Shown here: positions 41,737 to 50,461 of the stretch, in pieces
Layout of the letters: each line of letters opens with the position of its first letter
How positions within the stretch are numbered: the first letter of the stretch is position 1
Assembly (NCBI RefSeq): GCF_000494755.1
Contig: NC_022657.1
Coordinates: forward strand, 2,518,001 to 2,582,000
Direction: 5' to 3'
From: Amorphoplanes friuliensis DSM 7358
GTDB lineage: Bacteria; Actinomycetota; Actinomycetes; Mycobacteriales; Micromonosporaceae
DNA length: 64,000 nt
Program-made: the position numbers and the translations under genes
Notes under the pieces: model-generated
Databases searched by the model: none
What the model was told of the DNA's origin: nothing
What the model saw: only the letters and a program-made list of their open reading frames with translations

Positions 41737-42546
41737 ATGCCGACCACCCGCCGAACGGTGATCGCCGGCTCCGCGGCCCTGGCCACCGGAACACTTCTCG
41801 CAACACCCGCGGCAGCGGCGCAGACCCGGCCGTCGGCCAAGGCCAAACCCACCGTGGTGCTCGTGCACGGGGCGTTCGCCGACGCCTCGGGCTGGAACGA
41901 CGTCGCCCGCAGCCTGCGGCACGACGGCTACCCGGTCATCGCCCCGGCCAACCCGCTGCGCAGTGTCTCGGCCGACTCGGCCTACCTGGCCAGCATCCTG
42001 GCGACGCTCTCCGGCCCGCTGGTCCTGGTGGCGCACTCCTACGGCGGGATGGTCATCACCAACGCCGCGCTCGGCAACCCGAACGTCAGATCGCTGGTCT
42101 ACATCGCGGCGTTCGCCCCCGACCAGGGCGAGACGCTGCAGGGACTCCAGCTGAAGTACCCGGGCACCAAACTCGACGAGGCAGCACTGGACTTCCGGCC
42201 GTACCCGACCCCGGACGGTGCCGGCAGCATCGACGGGTACGTCAAGACCGCCGTCTTCCGTGAGGTGTTCGCCGGCGATCTGCCCCGCTCGACCACCGAC
42301 CTGATGGCCGCGAGTCAGCGGCCCGGCGACGTGCACACGCTCGGGGAACCTTCCGGGGCGCCCGCGTGGAAGAGCATCCCCTCCTGGTACCTGGTCGCCC
42401 GCAACGACAACCTCATCCCGGCGGCAGCGCAACGTTTCATGGCCCAGCGGGCCGGCGCTCACACCACCGAGGTCAACGCCTCACACGTCGCGATGATCTC
42501 GCAGCCCCGCATCTCCGCGGACGTCATCAGGCACGCCGCACGCTGA
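41737..42546 (+). CDS. Tat-exported alpha/beta hydrolase
   Basis: 269 residues. A twin-arginine signal (TTRRTVIAGSAALATGTLLA) covers about 1-28. The hydrolase core has the oxyanion HG in VVLVHGAFADASGW, the nucleophile Ser in VAHSYGGMVI (AHSYGG) and a C-terminal His in VNASHVAMISQPRISA. The ARNDNLIP motif carries the acid Asp. It resembles exported esterases such as EstC and the cytoplasmic form encoded next. It lies 92 bases after araC and 15 bases before the second hydrolase. Confidence 0.9.
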   Translation: MPTTRRTVIAGSAALATGTLLATPAAAAQTRPSAKAKPTVVLVHGAFADASGWNDVARSLRHDGYPVIAPANPLRSVSADSAYLASILATLSGPLVLVAHSYGGMVITNAALGNPNVRSLVYIAAFAPDQGETLQGLQLKYPGTKLDEAALDFRPYPTPDGAGSIDGYVKTAVFREVFAGDLPRSTTDLMAASQRPGDVHTLGEPSGAPAWKSIPSWYLVARNDNLIPAAAQRFMAQRAGAHTTEVNASHVAMISQPRISADVIRHAAR

Positions 42547-42561
42547 AAGGACACGCTGACC

Positions 42562-43362
42562 ATGACCGCCACTCCCGACACGATCGTTCTCGTCCACGGC
42601 TTCTGGGTCACACCCCGCAGCTGGGAAAACTGGATCACCCACTACGAGAAGAAGGGCTTCCGGGTCCTCGCACCCGGCTACCCCGGATTCGACGTCGAGG
42701 TCGAGGCGCTCAACGCCGACCCGGCCATCATCGAGAAGCTCACCGCTCACGAGATCATCGACCATCTGGTCGGCGTCGTCAGCGCCCTGCCGACCGCGCC
42801 GATCATCATGGGCCACTCCGCCGGCGGTGCCTTCACCCAGGTCCTCATCGACCGCGGCCTGGGCGCCTCGGCCGTCGCCCTGAACTCCGCACCGACCGAG
42901 GGCGTGAAGGTGACACCCCTGTCGCAGGTGCGCTCGACGTTCCCGGTGCTGAAAAGCCCGGCGAACCGGCACAAGGCTGTGCCGCTGACCCTCGAGCAGT
43001 GGACATACGCCTTCACCAACACGTTCACCGCCGAGGAGTCGCAGCGCCTCTACGAGCGCTATGCGATCCCCGCGGCCGGCGGCATCCTGTGGGACAGCGT
43101 CCTGGCCAACTTCATCCCCGGCCCTCAGGACATCGCGGTCGACTACCACAACGCGTCGCGGGCGCCGCTGCTGTTCATCTCCGGCTCCGAGGACCACATC
43201 ATGCCGCCGAGCGTGCAGCGCTCCAACGCCAAGCACTACAAGGCGGACACCATCACCGAGATCAAGGAATATCCCGGGTACGCCCATCTTTTGCCGGCTC
43301 AGCAGGGCTGGGAAGACATCGCCGACTATGCCCTGGAATGGGCGCTGCGCCACGCGCGGTGA
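42562..43362 (+). CDS. Cytosolic alpha/beta hydrolase
   Basis: 266 residues. HG in IVLVHGFWVTPRSWENWITH, the nucleophile Ser in IMGHSAGGAF, the acid Asp in ISGSEDHIMPP, and a C-terminal His in YPGYAHLLPAQQGWED. No signal peptide. It is similar in layout to the hydrolase at 57201 (same GFPVL/RSTFPVLKSPANRHKAV-type lid region), suggesting paralogy. The ATG at 42562 has a GAAAGGA ribosome site. It is followed by a strong terminator hairpin. Confidence 0.9.
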   Translation: MTATPDTIVLVHGFWVTPRSWENWITHYEKKGFRVLAPGYPGFDVEVEALNADPAIIEKLTAHEIIDHLVGVVSALPTAPIIMGHSAGGAFTQVLIDRGLGASAVALNSAPTEGVKVTPLSQVRSTFPVLKSPANRHKAVPLTLEQWTYAFTNTFTAEESQRLYERYAIPAAGGILWDSVLANFIPGPQDIAVDYHNASRAPLLFISGSEDHIMPPSVQRSNAKHYKADTITEIKEYPGYAHLLPAQQGWEDIADYALEWALRHAR

Positions 43363-43368
43363 ACGTCG

Positions 43369-43403
43369 GGAACCGCTCGGCCGTTCAGGCGCCGAGCGGT
43401 TCC
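43369..43403. terminator. Strong terminator hairpin
   Basis: A perfect 12-bp stem (GGAACCGCTCGG with CCGAGCGGTTCC) around an 11-base loop, 6 bases after the hydrolase stop and ahead of the convergent XRE gene. No U-tract. Confidence 0.8.
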
Positions 43404-43483
43404 ACCGTCGTTGCCGAACTGGGAAGTCGACGCGACGCTGAACACCAGCGATCGCTGGGGCGATCGCCCGCTGACTACCTGCC

Positions 43484-43756
43484 TCAAGAGGCGAGCCGCT
43501 CACCCGTACTGTCGGAGCGGTTGATCTCCGCCCACACGTCATCGAGGGACAGGCCGAGGACATCGGCGATCGCGGCGATGGTCGCAAACGCGGGGGTGGC
43601 GACCCGGCCGGACTCGATCTTGCGCAGCGTCTCCGGTGACAGGCCGGCGTCCAGCGCGGTGTAGAGCATGGAGTTCTGCCCGCGGGCGCGTCGCAGCAGG
43701 GCGCCGAGGCGCTGCCCGCGTTCGACCTCGGCGGGGGTGAGCGGCAACCTGACCAT
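43484..43756 (-). CDS. XRE-family helix-turn-helix regulator
   Basis: 90 residues, a single Cro/CI-type HTH (VERGQRLGALLRRARGQNSM, LDAGLSPETLRKIESGRVAT, FATIAAIADVLGLSLDDVW). It is divergent from a methionine aminopeptidase gene; the 66-base gap contains an inverted repeat and a repeated CCGGGATA. It is probably a DNA-binding dimer that controls the aminopeptidase gene. The gap upstream (43404-43483) shows no gene. Confidence 0.93.
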   Translation of the reverse strand: MVRLPLTPAEVERGQRLGALLRRARGQNSMLYTALDAGLSPETLRKIESGRVATPAFATIAAIADVLGLSLDDVWAEINRSDSTGERLAS

Positions 43757-43767
43757 GGCACCATTCT

Positions 43768-43793
43768 AGTACCGGGATACTCTTGCCGGGATA
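43768..43793. promoter_or_regulatory. XRE-site candidate: AGTACCGGGATACT plus CCGGGATA repeat
   Basis: AGTACCGGGATACT (43768-43781) is an imperfect palindrome. The octamer CCGGGATA within it (43772-43779) recurs at 43786-43793, 14 bases later. Both lie in the divergent XRE/aminopeptidase promoter gap, 30 bases before the aminopeptidase ATG. Likely the regulator's binding sites. Confidence 0.6.
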
Positions 43794-43822
43794 GTTATTG
43801 GTCAGACCCGGAAGGACGCACG

Positions 43823-44596
43823 ATGATCGAGCTCTTCGACGCCACGGACCTGCCCCGCGCCAGGGAGGCAGGTGCCCTGGTCGCCGGCATTCTGCAGACG
43901 ATGAAGGGCCGTTGCGAGGTCGGCACGAACCTGCTCGACATCGACCGGTGGACCCAGGACATGATCATCGAGGCCGGCGGCGTGTCCTGCTACGTCGACT
44001 ACGAGCCGTCCTTCGGCCGCGGCCCGTTCGGCCACTACATCTGCACCTCGGTGAACGACGCGGTGCTGCACGGCAAGCCGTTCGACTACGCGCTGGCCGA
44101 CGGCGACCTGCTGACGCTCGACCTGGCGGTCTCCCTGAACGGCATCGTCACGGACTCCGCCATCAGCTTCATCGTCGGCGAGACCAGGTCGCCGGAGAGC
44201 CTGGCGCTGATCGACGCGACCGAGCGCGCCCTGGTCGCCGGCATCGCCGCCGCCCGGCCCGGCGCCCGCATCGGCGATCTCTCGCACGTCATCGGGGAGG
44301 TGCTGAGCGACGCGGGCTACCGGGTCAACACCGAGTTCGGCGGTCACGGCGTCGGCTCGACGATGCACCAGGACCCGCACGTGCCCAACACCGGCCGCCC
44401 CGGCCGCGGTTACACCCTGCGCCCCGGACTGCTGCTGGCCCTCGAGCCCTGGATCATGGCGGACACCGACAAGCTCGTCACCGACGCCGACGGCTGGACC
44501 CTGCGCAGCGTCACGGGCGGCCGGACCGCACACAGCGAGCACACCATCGCCATCACCGAGGACGGCGCCGAAATCCTCACCCTGCCGAAGCCGTGA
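43823..44596 (+). CDS. map: Methionine aminopeptidase, type I
   Basis: 257 residues, pita-bread M24A fold. The five metal ligands are readable as D100 (LLTLDLAV), D111 (GIVTDSAI), H175 (EFGGHGVG), E208 (LLALEPW) and E239 (AHSEHTI), with H83 in VLHGKP. It removes initiator methionine from nascent proteins. Being divergent from an XRE regulator rather than beside secY/adk suggests a second, regulated copy; the main map gene is normally in the ribosomal-protein cluster. The ATG at 43823 has GGAAGGA upstream. Confidence 0.9.
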   Translation: MIELFDATDLPRAREAGALVAGILQTMKGRCEVGTNLLDIDRWTQDMIIEAGGVSCYVDYEPSFGRGPFGHYICTSVNDAVLHGKPFDYALADGDLLTLDLAVSLNGIVTDSAISFIVGETRSPESLALIDATERALVAGIAAARPGARIGDLSHVIGEVLSDAGYRVNTEFGGHGVGSTMHQDPHVPNTGRPGRGYTLRPGLLLALEPWIMADTDKLVTDADGWTLRSVTGGRTAHSEHTIAITEDGAEILTLPKP

Positions 44597-44629
44597 GCCG
44601 GGAGCGGCCCGGTGCGGGCCGCTCCCGGC
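44597..44629. terminator. Very strong bidirectional terminator hairpin
   Basis: A perfect 14-bp stem, GCCGGGAGCGGCCC with GGGCCGCTCCCGGC, around a 5-base loop. It begins immediately after the map stop and ends 4 bases before the opposing VOC gene stop. Confidence 0.85.
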
Positions 44630-44633
44630 GGTG

Positions 44634-45017
44634 TTACGTGGCGGTTCGTTCGGCGAGGCTGCGTTCCACGCAGAACTCGTTGCCTTCCGGGTCGGTCAGC
44701 GTGACCCAGCCGGTGCCGTCCGGCCGGCGGTGGTCCTCGAAGAGCGTCGCGCCGATCCCGATCAACCGGTCGACCTCCTCGTCGCGGGTGCGGTCCTGCG
44801 GCTGCAGATCCAGATGCAGGCGGTTCTTCACCGCTTTGCCGTCGGGCACCCGGATGAACAGCATCGTCGGCTGTCCCTCGGCCATCAGTGACGCCTCGGG
44901 ATCGCCCGGCTGATCCTCGACGTGCAGCGGCCGGCCGACCACCGACGACCAGAACTGCGCCAGCTCGTACGGATCACCGGTCGTATCGACGGTGATGTTG
45001 TGAATGCTTGCGACCAT
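44634..45017 (-). CDS. VOC-family protein (glyoxalase fold)
   Basis: 127 residues, single VOC domain: VASIHNITVDTTGDPYELAQ, FWSSVVGRPLHVED, LHLDLQPQDRTRDEEVDRLI and GTGWVTLTDPEGNEFCVERS. The HLD and the C-terminal E/H-type ligands are compatible with metal binding. Most close relatives are of unknown role. The ATG at 45017 is preceded by GGAGAG; a TTG at 45029 is possible. The 170-base stretch 45018-45187 holds no gene. Confidence 0.87.
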   Translation of the reverse strand: MVASIHNITVDTTGDPYELAQFWSSVVGRPLHVEDQPGDPEASLMAEGQPTMLFIRVPDGKAVKNRLHLDLQPQDRTRDEEVDRLIGIGATLFEDHRRPDGTGWVTLTDPEGNEFCVERSLAERTAT

Positions 45018-45187
45018 CACACTCTCCAAGCGGATGAATGCGCCCCGGTCACAGCAGGTCAGCGGTGCCGGCGACGGGGCGCGGGAAACTGATGAGTGAC
45101 CATCTCGACCGCACCTCCTCTCGCCACAGGCTGACCACGCGATCGTCGCATCCCCTCACCGAACCGTGCAACCCGGCCCGCGGCGTC

Positions 45188-46300
45188 TCAACCCGCCCTG
45201 CGACGAGCCAGGTCCACCGCGGTCCGGACCCCGGCGGCGTACCGGGACGGGAGTTCCCACGCTGCGAAATGACCGCCCGCAGGCTCGTCGGTCCAGGACC
45301 GGACGTCGAAGAACCGGGCCGCGAATTCCCGTGGGGCGTTCACGAGGTCTTTGGCGAAGACCGTGAACGCCGCGGGCACGTCGATGCGGCCGGCCGGCTT
45401 CGATCCGCTCTCGGCGTACGGGGTGAAGGAGGTGCCGATCGCGCCGCTGACCCAGTAGGCGGTGATCCAGGTCAGCAACTCGTCGCGGGTGAAGACCGTC
45501 TCCACGTCGCCGCCGCAGTCGGTCCAGGCGCGCAGTTTCTCCAGGATCCAGGCGGCGAGTCCGGCGGGGGAGTCGCCGAGGCCGACCGCCAGCGTGTGCG
45601 GCCTGGTCGACTGCTCGTGCATGTAACCGCCCTCGGCCGCCTGCCACCGGTGACCGTGCCGGACGTAGGCCAGTTCTGCGTCGGACAGGTCGTCCGGAGG
45701 ATTCACGAGGAAGCGGTACTGCGACACGTCGGTCAGATGCAGGGCGGCGACCCGATCCGGGTGGGCTGCGGCGAGCGCTTCGGCGACATCGCACCCCACG
45801 TCCCCGGCCGAGACGACATAACGCCCGTAGCCGAGCTCGGACACCAGCTGGGCGACCGCTTCGGCCATGTCCGGCGACGACATGCCGCCGCGGGCCACGG
45901 GTGCTGCGAACGGGAAGCCGGGGAGAGCGGGAACGATCAGGTGCAGGTCGCCCAGCAGCGGCAGAACCTTCTCGAAGCGCAGGATCGAGTCGGGCCAGCC
46001 GTGCAGGAGCACCACCGGCACCGCGTCGGCGTCAGGCGCTCGCCGGTGCACCGCCCGGACCGGCGTGTCACTTCTGGTGCTCAGAGTCCACGGCAGGTCA
46101 CGGATCCGGGATTCGTGGCGCCGCCAGTCGTAGCCGTCGGCCCAGTAGGCGATCAGGTCACCGAGGTAGTCACCGTCGACACCCCTTGCCCATCCGAATC
46201 CGCCGGGTACAGCGACCCGCCGGTACGCGCTCAGCCGTGCGCGCAGATCGTCGAGCACGTGCTGCTCGACCGGCGGCGGGGCATGCTCGAGGCTGGTCAT
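45188..46300 (-). CDS. Epoxide hydrolase (EHN-domain type)
   Basis: 370 residues. An N-terminal EHN region (VLDDLRARLSAYRRVAVPGG, then YWADGYDWRRHESRIRDLPW) precedes the alpha/beta hydrolase core. The HGW oxyanion motif is near 100 and the nucleophile is Asp167 in VVSAGDVGCDV. The lid provides tyrosines, and GGHFAAWELP holds the catalytic His. It opens epoxides by an ester intermediate. The ATG at 46300 has GGCGG nine bases upstream. No partner gene is evident in this direction. Confidence 0.9.
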   Translation of the reverse strand: MTSLEHAPPPVEQHVLDDLRARLSAYRRVAVPGGFGWARGVDGDYLGDLIAYWADGYDWRRHESRIRDLPWTLSTRSDTPVRAVHRRAPDADAVPVVLLHGWPDSILRFEKVLPLLGDLHLIVPALPGFPFAAPVARGGMSSPDMAEAVAQLVSELGYGRYVVSAGDVGCDVAEALAAAHPDRVAALHLTDVSQYRFLVNPPDDLSDAELAYVRHGHRWQAAEGGYMHEQSTRPHTLAVGLGDSPAGLAAWILEKLRAWTDCGGDVETVFTRDELLTWITAYWVSGAIGTSFTPYAESGSKPAGRIDVPAAFTVFAKDLVNAPREFAARFFDVRSWTDEPAGGHFAAWELPSRYAAGVRTAVDLARRRAG

Positions 46301-46429
46301 GAATCGCATCCGCCTTTCACGTCGCGGGTCAGTGCTTGATCACCACCCATGGTCAATATGCGCCGGCATCCGGGACCGGGCCAGCCGAGCGGGCATGGTG
46401 ATCATGTTGTTCAATGCGAGGATGTGGGA

Positions 46430-46753
46430 ATGGCACTTTTCACCGCGCGCACGTCGGCAGAAGGCGGGCGTGTCGTCGTGGCCCTGACCGGTGAATGTGA
46501 CCTGGCCGGCCGGGACGAGATGGAGACCGTCCTGCTGACCGCCGTCGAGTCCGGCAAACCCGTCCGGGTGGACCTGACCGGGGTCACGTTTCTCGACTCG
46601 AGCGGCATCCACACCCTGGTCACCGCCTATCACGCCGCCCGGCGCACCGGCGGCCGCCTCACGATCGCCAACGCCCGCGGCTCCGTGGCCACGGTCCTGG
46701 ACATGACCGGGGTTGCCACCCTGCTGAGCCCGGACGAGCCCGGCCATGACTGA
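46430..46753 (+). CDS. STAS-domain anti-sigma-factor antagonist
   Basis: 107 residues, a single STAS domain: MALFTARTSAEGGRVVVALT, GECDLAGRDEMETVL, and VDLTGVTFLDSSGIHTLVTA, where the phosphorylatable Ser is in DSSG. It would bind an anti-sigma kinase, and its unphosphorylated form releases sigma. It overlaps the RsbW-like gene by 8 bases, the classic RsbV/RsbW pair. The start ATG at 46430 follows a GAGG-type ribosome site. Confidence 0.93.
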   Translation: MALFTARTSAEGGRVVVALTGECDLAGRDEMETVLLTAVESGKPVRVDLTGVTFLDSSGIHTLVTAYHAARRTGGRLTIANARGSVATVLDMTGVATLLSPDEPGHD

Positions 46754-47123
46754 TCTTCCCGCCACGATGACCTACAGCGAGGTCGGCGACCTCAAAGCGG
46801 TGCGTGATTTTGTCGCGGCCCGTGCGTCGTCGCTCGGCCTCCCTCCGGTACGCGTGGAGCTGCTGATCCTCGCGGTCAGCGAACTGACCACGAACACGCT
46901 GCAGCACACCGACGGCGCCGGCCGCATCCACGTGTGGGTGCGCGCGGGCCAGCTGATCTGCGACGTGGTCGACAGCGGCCCGATGCGCACGTTCGGCCGC
47001 GACATGCCGGCAGCGGGCATCGTCGGCGGCCGCGGCCTGGCCATCGTCGAACGCATCTGCGACGACGTGGAGACCTTCCCCGTCGAGGGCGGCACCATGG
47101 TCCGCATCCGCCTCGACCTGTAG
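46746..47123 (+). CDS. Anti-sigma factor serine kinase (RsbW-type HATPase)
   Basis: 125 residues. ATP-binding Bergerat elements are LILAVSELTTNTLQHTD (N-box), CDVVDSGPMRTFG (G1), and VGGRGLAIVERICDDVETFP (G2). It kinases the STAS partner and sequesters a sigma factor. The sigma gene is not adjacent. It is 6 bases from the convergent GGDEF-EAL gene. Confidence 0.92.
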   Translation: MTDLPATMTYSEVGDLKAVRDFVAARASSLGLPPVRVELLILAVSELTTNTLQHTDGAGRIHVWVRAGQLICDVVDSGPMRTFGRDMPAAGIVGGRGLAIVERICDDVETFPVEGGTMVRIRLDL

Positions 47124-47129
47124 GCCGTT

Positions 47130-49484
47130 CTACCCGGAGTGGCTGAGCCGCGACGCGGGTTGGCTCAGCCGTTGCCCGACCTCCGCGGCCGGCAGCGGGC
47201 GCGCGTAGTGGTAGCCCTGGGCGTAGCGGTAGCCCAGCCGGTACAGGGCGTCGGCCTGCTCGGCGGTCTCCACACCCTCGGCCACGGCGCGCAGCTGCAG
47301 CCCGTTGCTGATGTGGATGAGCGCTTCGGCGACGACGGCGTGCTGGCCGCCCTGGGTGACGTTGTCGACGAACGACTTGTCGACCTTCAGGGTGTCGACC
47401 GGGCAGGTACGCAGCAGCCCCAGTGACGAGTGCCCCGTACCGAAATCGTCCAGGGCGATGGTGACGCCGAGCGCCTTGATCGCGTGCAGCTCGGCCATCG
47501 CGGTGCCGTCGTCGAAGACGGCGGTCTCGGTGACCTCGACCGTGAGCCGATCCGGTGCCAGGCCTGTCTGGAGCAGGACAGCGGCGACGTCAGCGGCGAA
47601 TCCGGCCTCGCGCAGCTGGCGGGCGGAGACGTTGACGCTGACGGTGCGCGGGGCCCGGTCGCCGAGTTCCTGCTGCCAGCGGACGGCCTGCCGGCAGGCC
47701 TCGCCGAGGATCCAGGCGCCGAGCGGCACGATCAGGCCCGTGCGCTCGGCCGCCGGAATGAAGTCGACCGGGCCGACCGGTCCGCGCTGCGGGTGGGTCC
47801 ACCGCACGAGCGCTTCGACACCGTAGACCGAGCCGTCGGCGATGGCCACGATCGGCTGGTAGAGCAGGTGCAGCTGCCCGGTGTCGAGGCCGACCCGCAG
47901 GTCAGCGGCGATCCGGGCCTGTTCGGCGCCGCGCTGGTCCATGTCCGGGGCGTAGACGACGTAGCGCCCCCGTCCCTGGCTCTTCGCCTCGTACATGGCG
48001 ACGTCGGCACGCCGCAGCAGCTCCTCGGCGGTGTCGCCGGCGCCGGCCGGGGCGAGGCCGATGCTGGCTTCGATGACCAGGTCGTGACCGCAGGCCGAGA
48101 CCGGTCGCCGCAACTGCTCGGTGAGGCGGATCAGCGCGGCCTCGTGCTCCGCGGTGCTCCCGGTACGCAGGAGCAGGACGTACTCGTCGCCGCCGAGCCG
48201 TGCCACGGTGGTGCCCGCCGGCACGTTCGCGCTGATGCGGGCCGCGACGGCGGTGAGCAGCGCGTCGCCGACGGCGTGACCGAGCTCGTCGTTGATGATC
48301 TTGAAGTTGTCGAGGTCGATGAGCACCACACCGACCTGCGCCGGGTCGGCGGCCAGCGCCTCGGTGGTGTCGCGGTTGAGCACCGCCCGGTTGGCCAGCC
48401 CGGTGAGCTCGTCATGGGTCGCCTGGTGATTGAGTTGCTGCTGGTACTCGCCGAGCTCGTACAGCCGGGCGTCGAGGCGGCTCACCAGGGCGGCGTTGTC
48501 GCGCAGCGCCATCATCTGCCGGGTCGCCACGAGCACGGTCACCGTCACCGCGCCCACCGCGACGGCCAAGATGTCCTCGGCCCCGTCCTGCGCGGTGACC
48601 AGCAGCAGGGTGCCGGTGAACAGAACCGCGGCATAGGGCATCACGCTCGGCCGCCCGGACAGCGGCCGCGACGGCGGTGGGGCTTGGAAGGCCGCGCGCT
48701 GTTGGCGGTCCACTGCGAGGCACAGCACCAGGCACACCACCGGTACCAGCACAGGCCCGTTCGCCAGATCCAGGAAGGCGGCTACCAGGGAGGCGAAGGC
48801 CCCGCCGCCGGCGCCGACCGCTCCGGTGAGCGCCAGCAGATGCAGCGATCGGCGGTCGATCGCTCCAGTGCCGGTGAAGGCGACCTTGACGAAGGCAAAG
48901 ACGCAGATGAACCCACCGCCGACCACCGCCAGCGCTGACCAGGTGCCGCCGAGACCACCGTTCGCAAATTTCGGGTGCAGCAGGTGCCAGCTGAAGGTCA
49001 GGACGGTGACGATGACCGTGGCGATGTCCAGCCCGAAACGTGTCCATTCGGCCCGCGAGCGACGGGTGCCCGGAATGCGCAGCAGACCGACCATCATGAC
49101 CAGCAGGCCGCAGAGGTAGATGGCGGAGGTGAGCGCGCTGACCTGACTGGTGTATTGGCCGCCGTGCAGGTAGTCGTAGCCGTTGCTGACCGACCCGCAC
49201 CCGATGAGGACAACACCGACCGCCACGTAACGCCAGAAGTACCGGCGCGGCATGTCGGCGGTCTGCGGTGTGCCGGCCCGCCAGGCACCCCACGCGGCGA
49301 TCAGCGTGGCTGTCAGCGGCAGCACCCAGCCGATCAGCGGTGGGTCGTCGCTGAACAACGCGACAACGAGCCAGACCACCGAGAGTAGAGCCACCGTCGC
49401 CGAGGCGGCGAGGTTTCGGGTGAGCCGCCGCCGAGGAACGCGCTCTGCGCGCTCATCCGTCGATGTCAGGTCGGCACCGGTCAC
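47130..49484 (-). CDS. GGDEF-EAL cyclic-di-GMP protein with N-terminal membrane sensor
   Basis: About 784 residues. Seven to eight membrane helices occupy roughly 1-330. Then comes GGDEF: THDELTGLANRAVLNRDTTE, DLDNFKIINDELGHAVGDAL, and the active-site LGGDEYVLLL (GGDEY, diguanylate cyclase-competent). Then EAL: YGVEALVRWTHPQRGPV, SVNVSARQLREAGF, VTETAVFDDG, DDFGTGHSSLGLL and VAEGVET. All EAL metal-binding motifs look present, so both making and degrading c-di-GMP are possible. The start is a GTG at 49484 or 49490. Monocistronic. Confidence 0.93.
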   Translation of the reverse strand: MTGADLTSTDERAERVPRRRLTRNLAASATVALLSVVWLVVALFSDDPPLIGWVLPLTATLIAAWGAWRAGTPQTADMPRRYFWRYVAVGVVLIGCGSVSNGYDYLHGGQYTSQVSALTSAIYLCGLLVMMVGLLRIPGTRRSRAEWTRFGLDIATVIVTVLTFSWHLLHPKFANGGLGGTWSALAVVGGGFICVFAFVKVAFTGTGAIDRRSLHLLALTGAVGAGGGAFASLVAAFLDLANGPVLVPVVCLVLCLAVDRQQRAAFQAPPPSRPLSGRPSVMPYAAVLFTGTLLLVTAQDGAEDILAVAVGAVTVTVLVATRQMMALRDNAALVSRLDARLYELGEYQQQLNHQATHDELTGLANRAVLNRDTTEALAADPAQVGVVLIDLDNFKIINDELGHAVGDALLTAVAARISANVPAGTTVARLGGDEYVLLLRTGSTAEHEAALIRLTEQLRRPVSACGHDLVIEASIGLAPAGAGDTAEELLRRADVAMYEAKSQGRGRYVVYAPDMDQRGAEQARIAADLRVGLDTGQLHLLYQPIVAIADGSVYGVEALVRWTHPQRGPVGPVDFIPAAERTGLIVPLGAWILGEACRQAVRWQQELGDRAPRTVSVNVSARQLREAGFAADVAAVLLQTGLAPDRLTVEVTETAVFDDGTAMAELHAIKALGVTIALDDFGTGHSSLGLLRTCPVDTLKVDKSFVDNVTQGGQHAVVAEALIHISNGLQLRAVAEGVETAEQADALYRLGYRYAQGYHYARPLPAAEVGQRLSQPASRLSHSG

Positions 49485-49527
49485 GATCACCCTATCGGCA
49501 GCTCAGGGCCCCGCTTGAGGTTCCTGC

Positions 49528-49566
49528 CGTACCGGTGCGGCCTCCGATCGTGGCCGCACCGGTACG
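49528..49566 (-). terminator. Terminator hairpin after the SDR gene
   Basis: A perfect 15-bp stem (CGTACCGGTGCGGCC with GGCCGCACCGGTACG) around a 9-base loop, 10 bases beyond the SDR stop at 49577 and upstream of the GGDEF-EAL start. Confidence 0.8.
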
Positions 49567-49576
49567 CAGGGGTCGG

Positions 49577-50323
49577 TCAGACGGCGATCCGGCCGCCGTC
49601 GGCCGGGAGGATTGCGCCGTGGATGAAGGAGGCGGCGTCGCCGGCCAGGAAGGCGATTGCCGCCGCGACCTCCTCCGGGCCTCCGGGGCGCCCGGCCGGG
49701 CCGGCCGCGGCGAGCTGGTCGAGGGCCTCGCCCATGGCGGCGGTGCCTTCGGTACGCGTGGGGCCGGGGCTGACCGCGTTGACGCGCACGCCGCTGGGCC
49801 CGAACTCGGCTGCCCACGACTTGGTGAGCAGCACCAGGGCGGCCTTGCTGGCGCCGTACAGGCCCATGCCGGACGCCCCGAATTCGGCGACCATCGTGGT
49901 GACGTTGACGATGGCGCCCTGACCGCGGGCGGCCATCGCCGGGGCGAGCTCGGCGACCAGGAAGTACGGTGCCTTCACGTTGACCGCGAAGACGTCGTCG
50001 AAGGCTTCCTCGGTGGTCTGCTCGGTCGGGCCGAACGGGAAGATCCCGGCGCTGTTGACCAGGATGTCGATCTGACCGGTCACGCCGGTGGCCTGGGCCG
50101 CCAGCGCCCGCGCCGAGGCTTCGTCGTGCAGGTCGGCCGCGATGAAGTGCGCCGTTCCGCCGGCCTGCTCGATGCGCTTCACGGCCTGCTCGCCGCGGGC
50201 GGCGTCGCGTCCGGTCAGCACCACGGTGGCACCCTGTGCGGCCAGCGCGTCGGCGGTCGCCCGGCCGATGCCGCTGTTGCCGCCGGTGATCAGGGCCGTC
50301 CTGCCGGAGAGTTCGGTTGCCAT
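49577..50323 (-). CDS. SDR-family oxidoreductase (3-oxoacyl-ACP-reductase-like)
   Basis: 248 residues. TGGNSGIGRATADALAAQGA gives the nucleotide loop (TGxxxGIG), NSAGIF the NAG motif, VNVTTM and LYGASKAALVLL the Ser/Tyr/Lys catalytic set, and NAVSPGPTRTEG the PG motif. It reduces or oxidises an unknown substrate. The ATG at 50323 follows GAGTGAG. It is divergent from a LysR gene with an ATAAG-N5-CTTAT site between them. Confidence 0.93.
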   Translation of the reverse strand: MATELSGRTALITGGNSGIGRATADALAAQGATVVLTGRDAARGEQAVKRIEQAGGTAHFIAADLHDEASARALAAQATGVTGQIDILVNSAGIFPFGPTEQTTEEAFDDVFAVNVKAPYFLVAELAPAMAARGQGAIVNVTTMVAEFGASGMGLYGASKAALVLLTKSWAAEFGPSGVRVNAVSPGPTRTEGTAAMGEALDQLAAAGPAGRPGGPEEVAAAIAFLAGDAASFIHGAILPADGGRIAV

Positions 50324-50408
50324 CTGTCGCTCACTCTTCTCTGTCCAGGACCCCGGGCGGGGTTCCGCCAGCCACAAGCCCTTGCCGGGGTCACCGGCAT
50401 CCCGGCCG

Positions 50409-50427
50409 CGATAAGCGCGCCTTATCG
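50409..50427. promoter_or_regulatory. LysR-type operator CGATAAG-N5-CTTATCG
   Basis: A perfect 7-bp inverted repeat with 5-base spacer. It contains the T-N11-A core (ATAAG-N5-CTTAT) expected for LysR-type regulators. It sits in the 138-base gap, 34 bases before the LysR start and 85 bases from the SDR start. Confidence 0.75.
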
Positions 50428-50461
50428 CCGGTCATCAAGGCCGGCGTGATGCGATGGGTGC

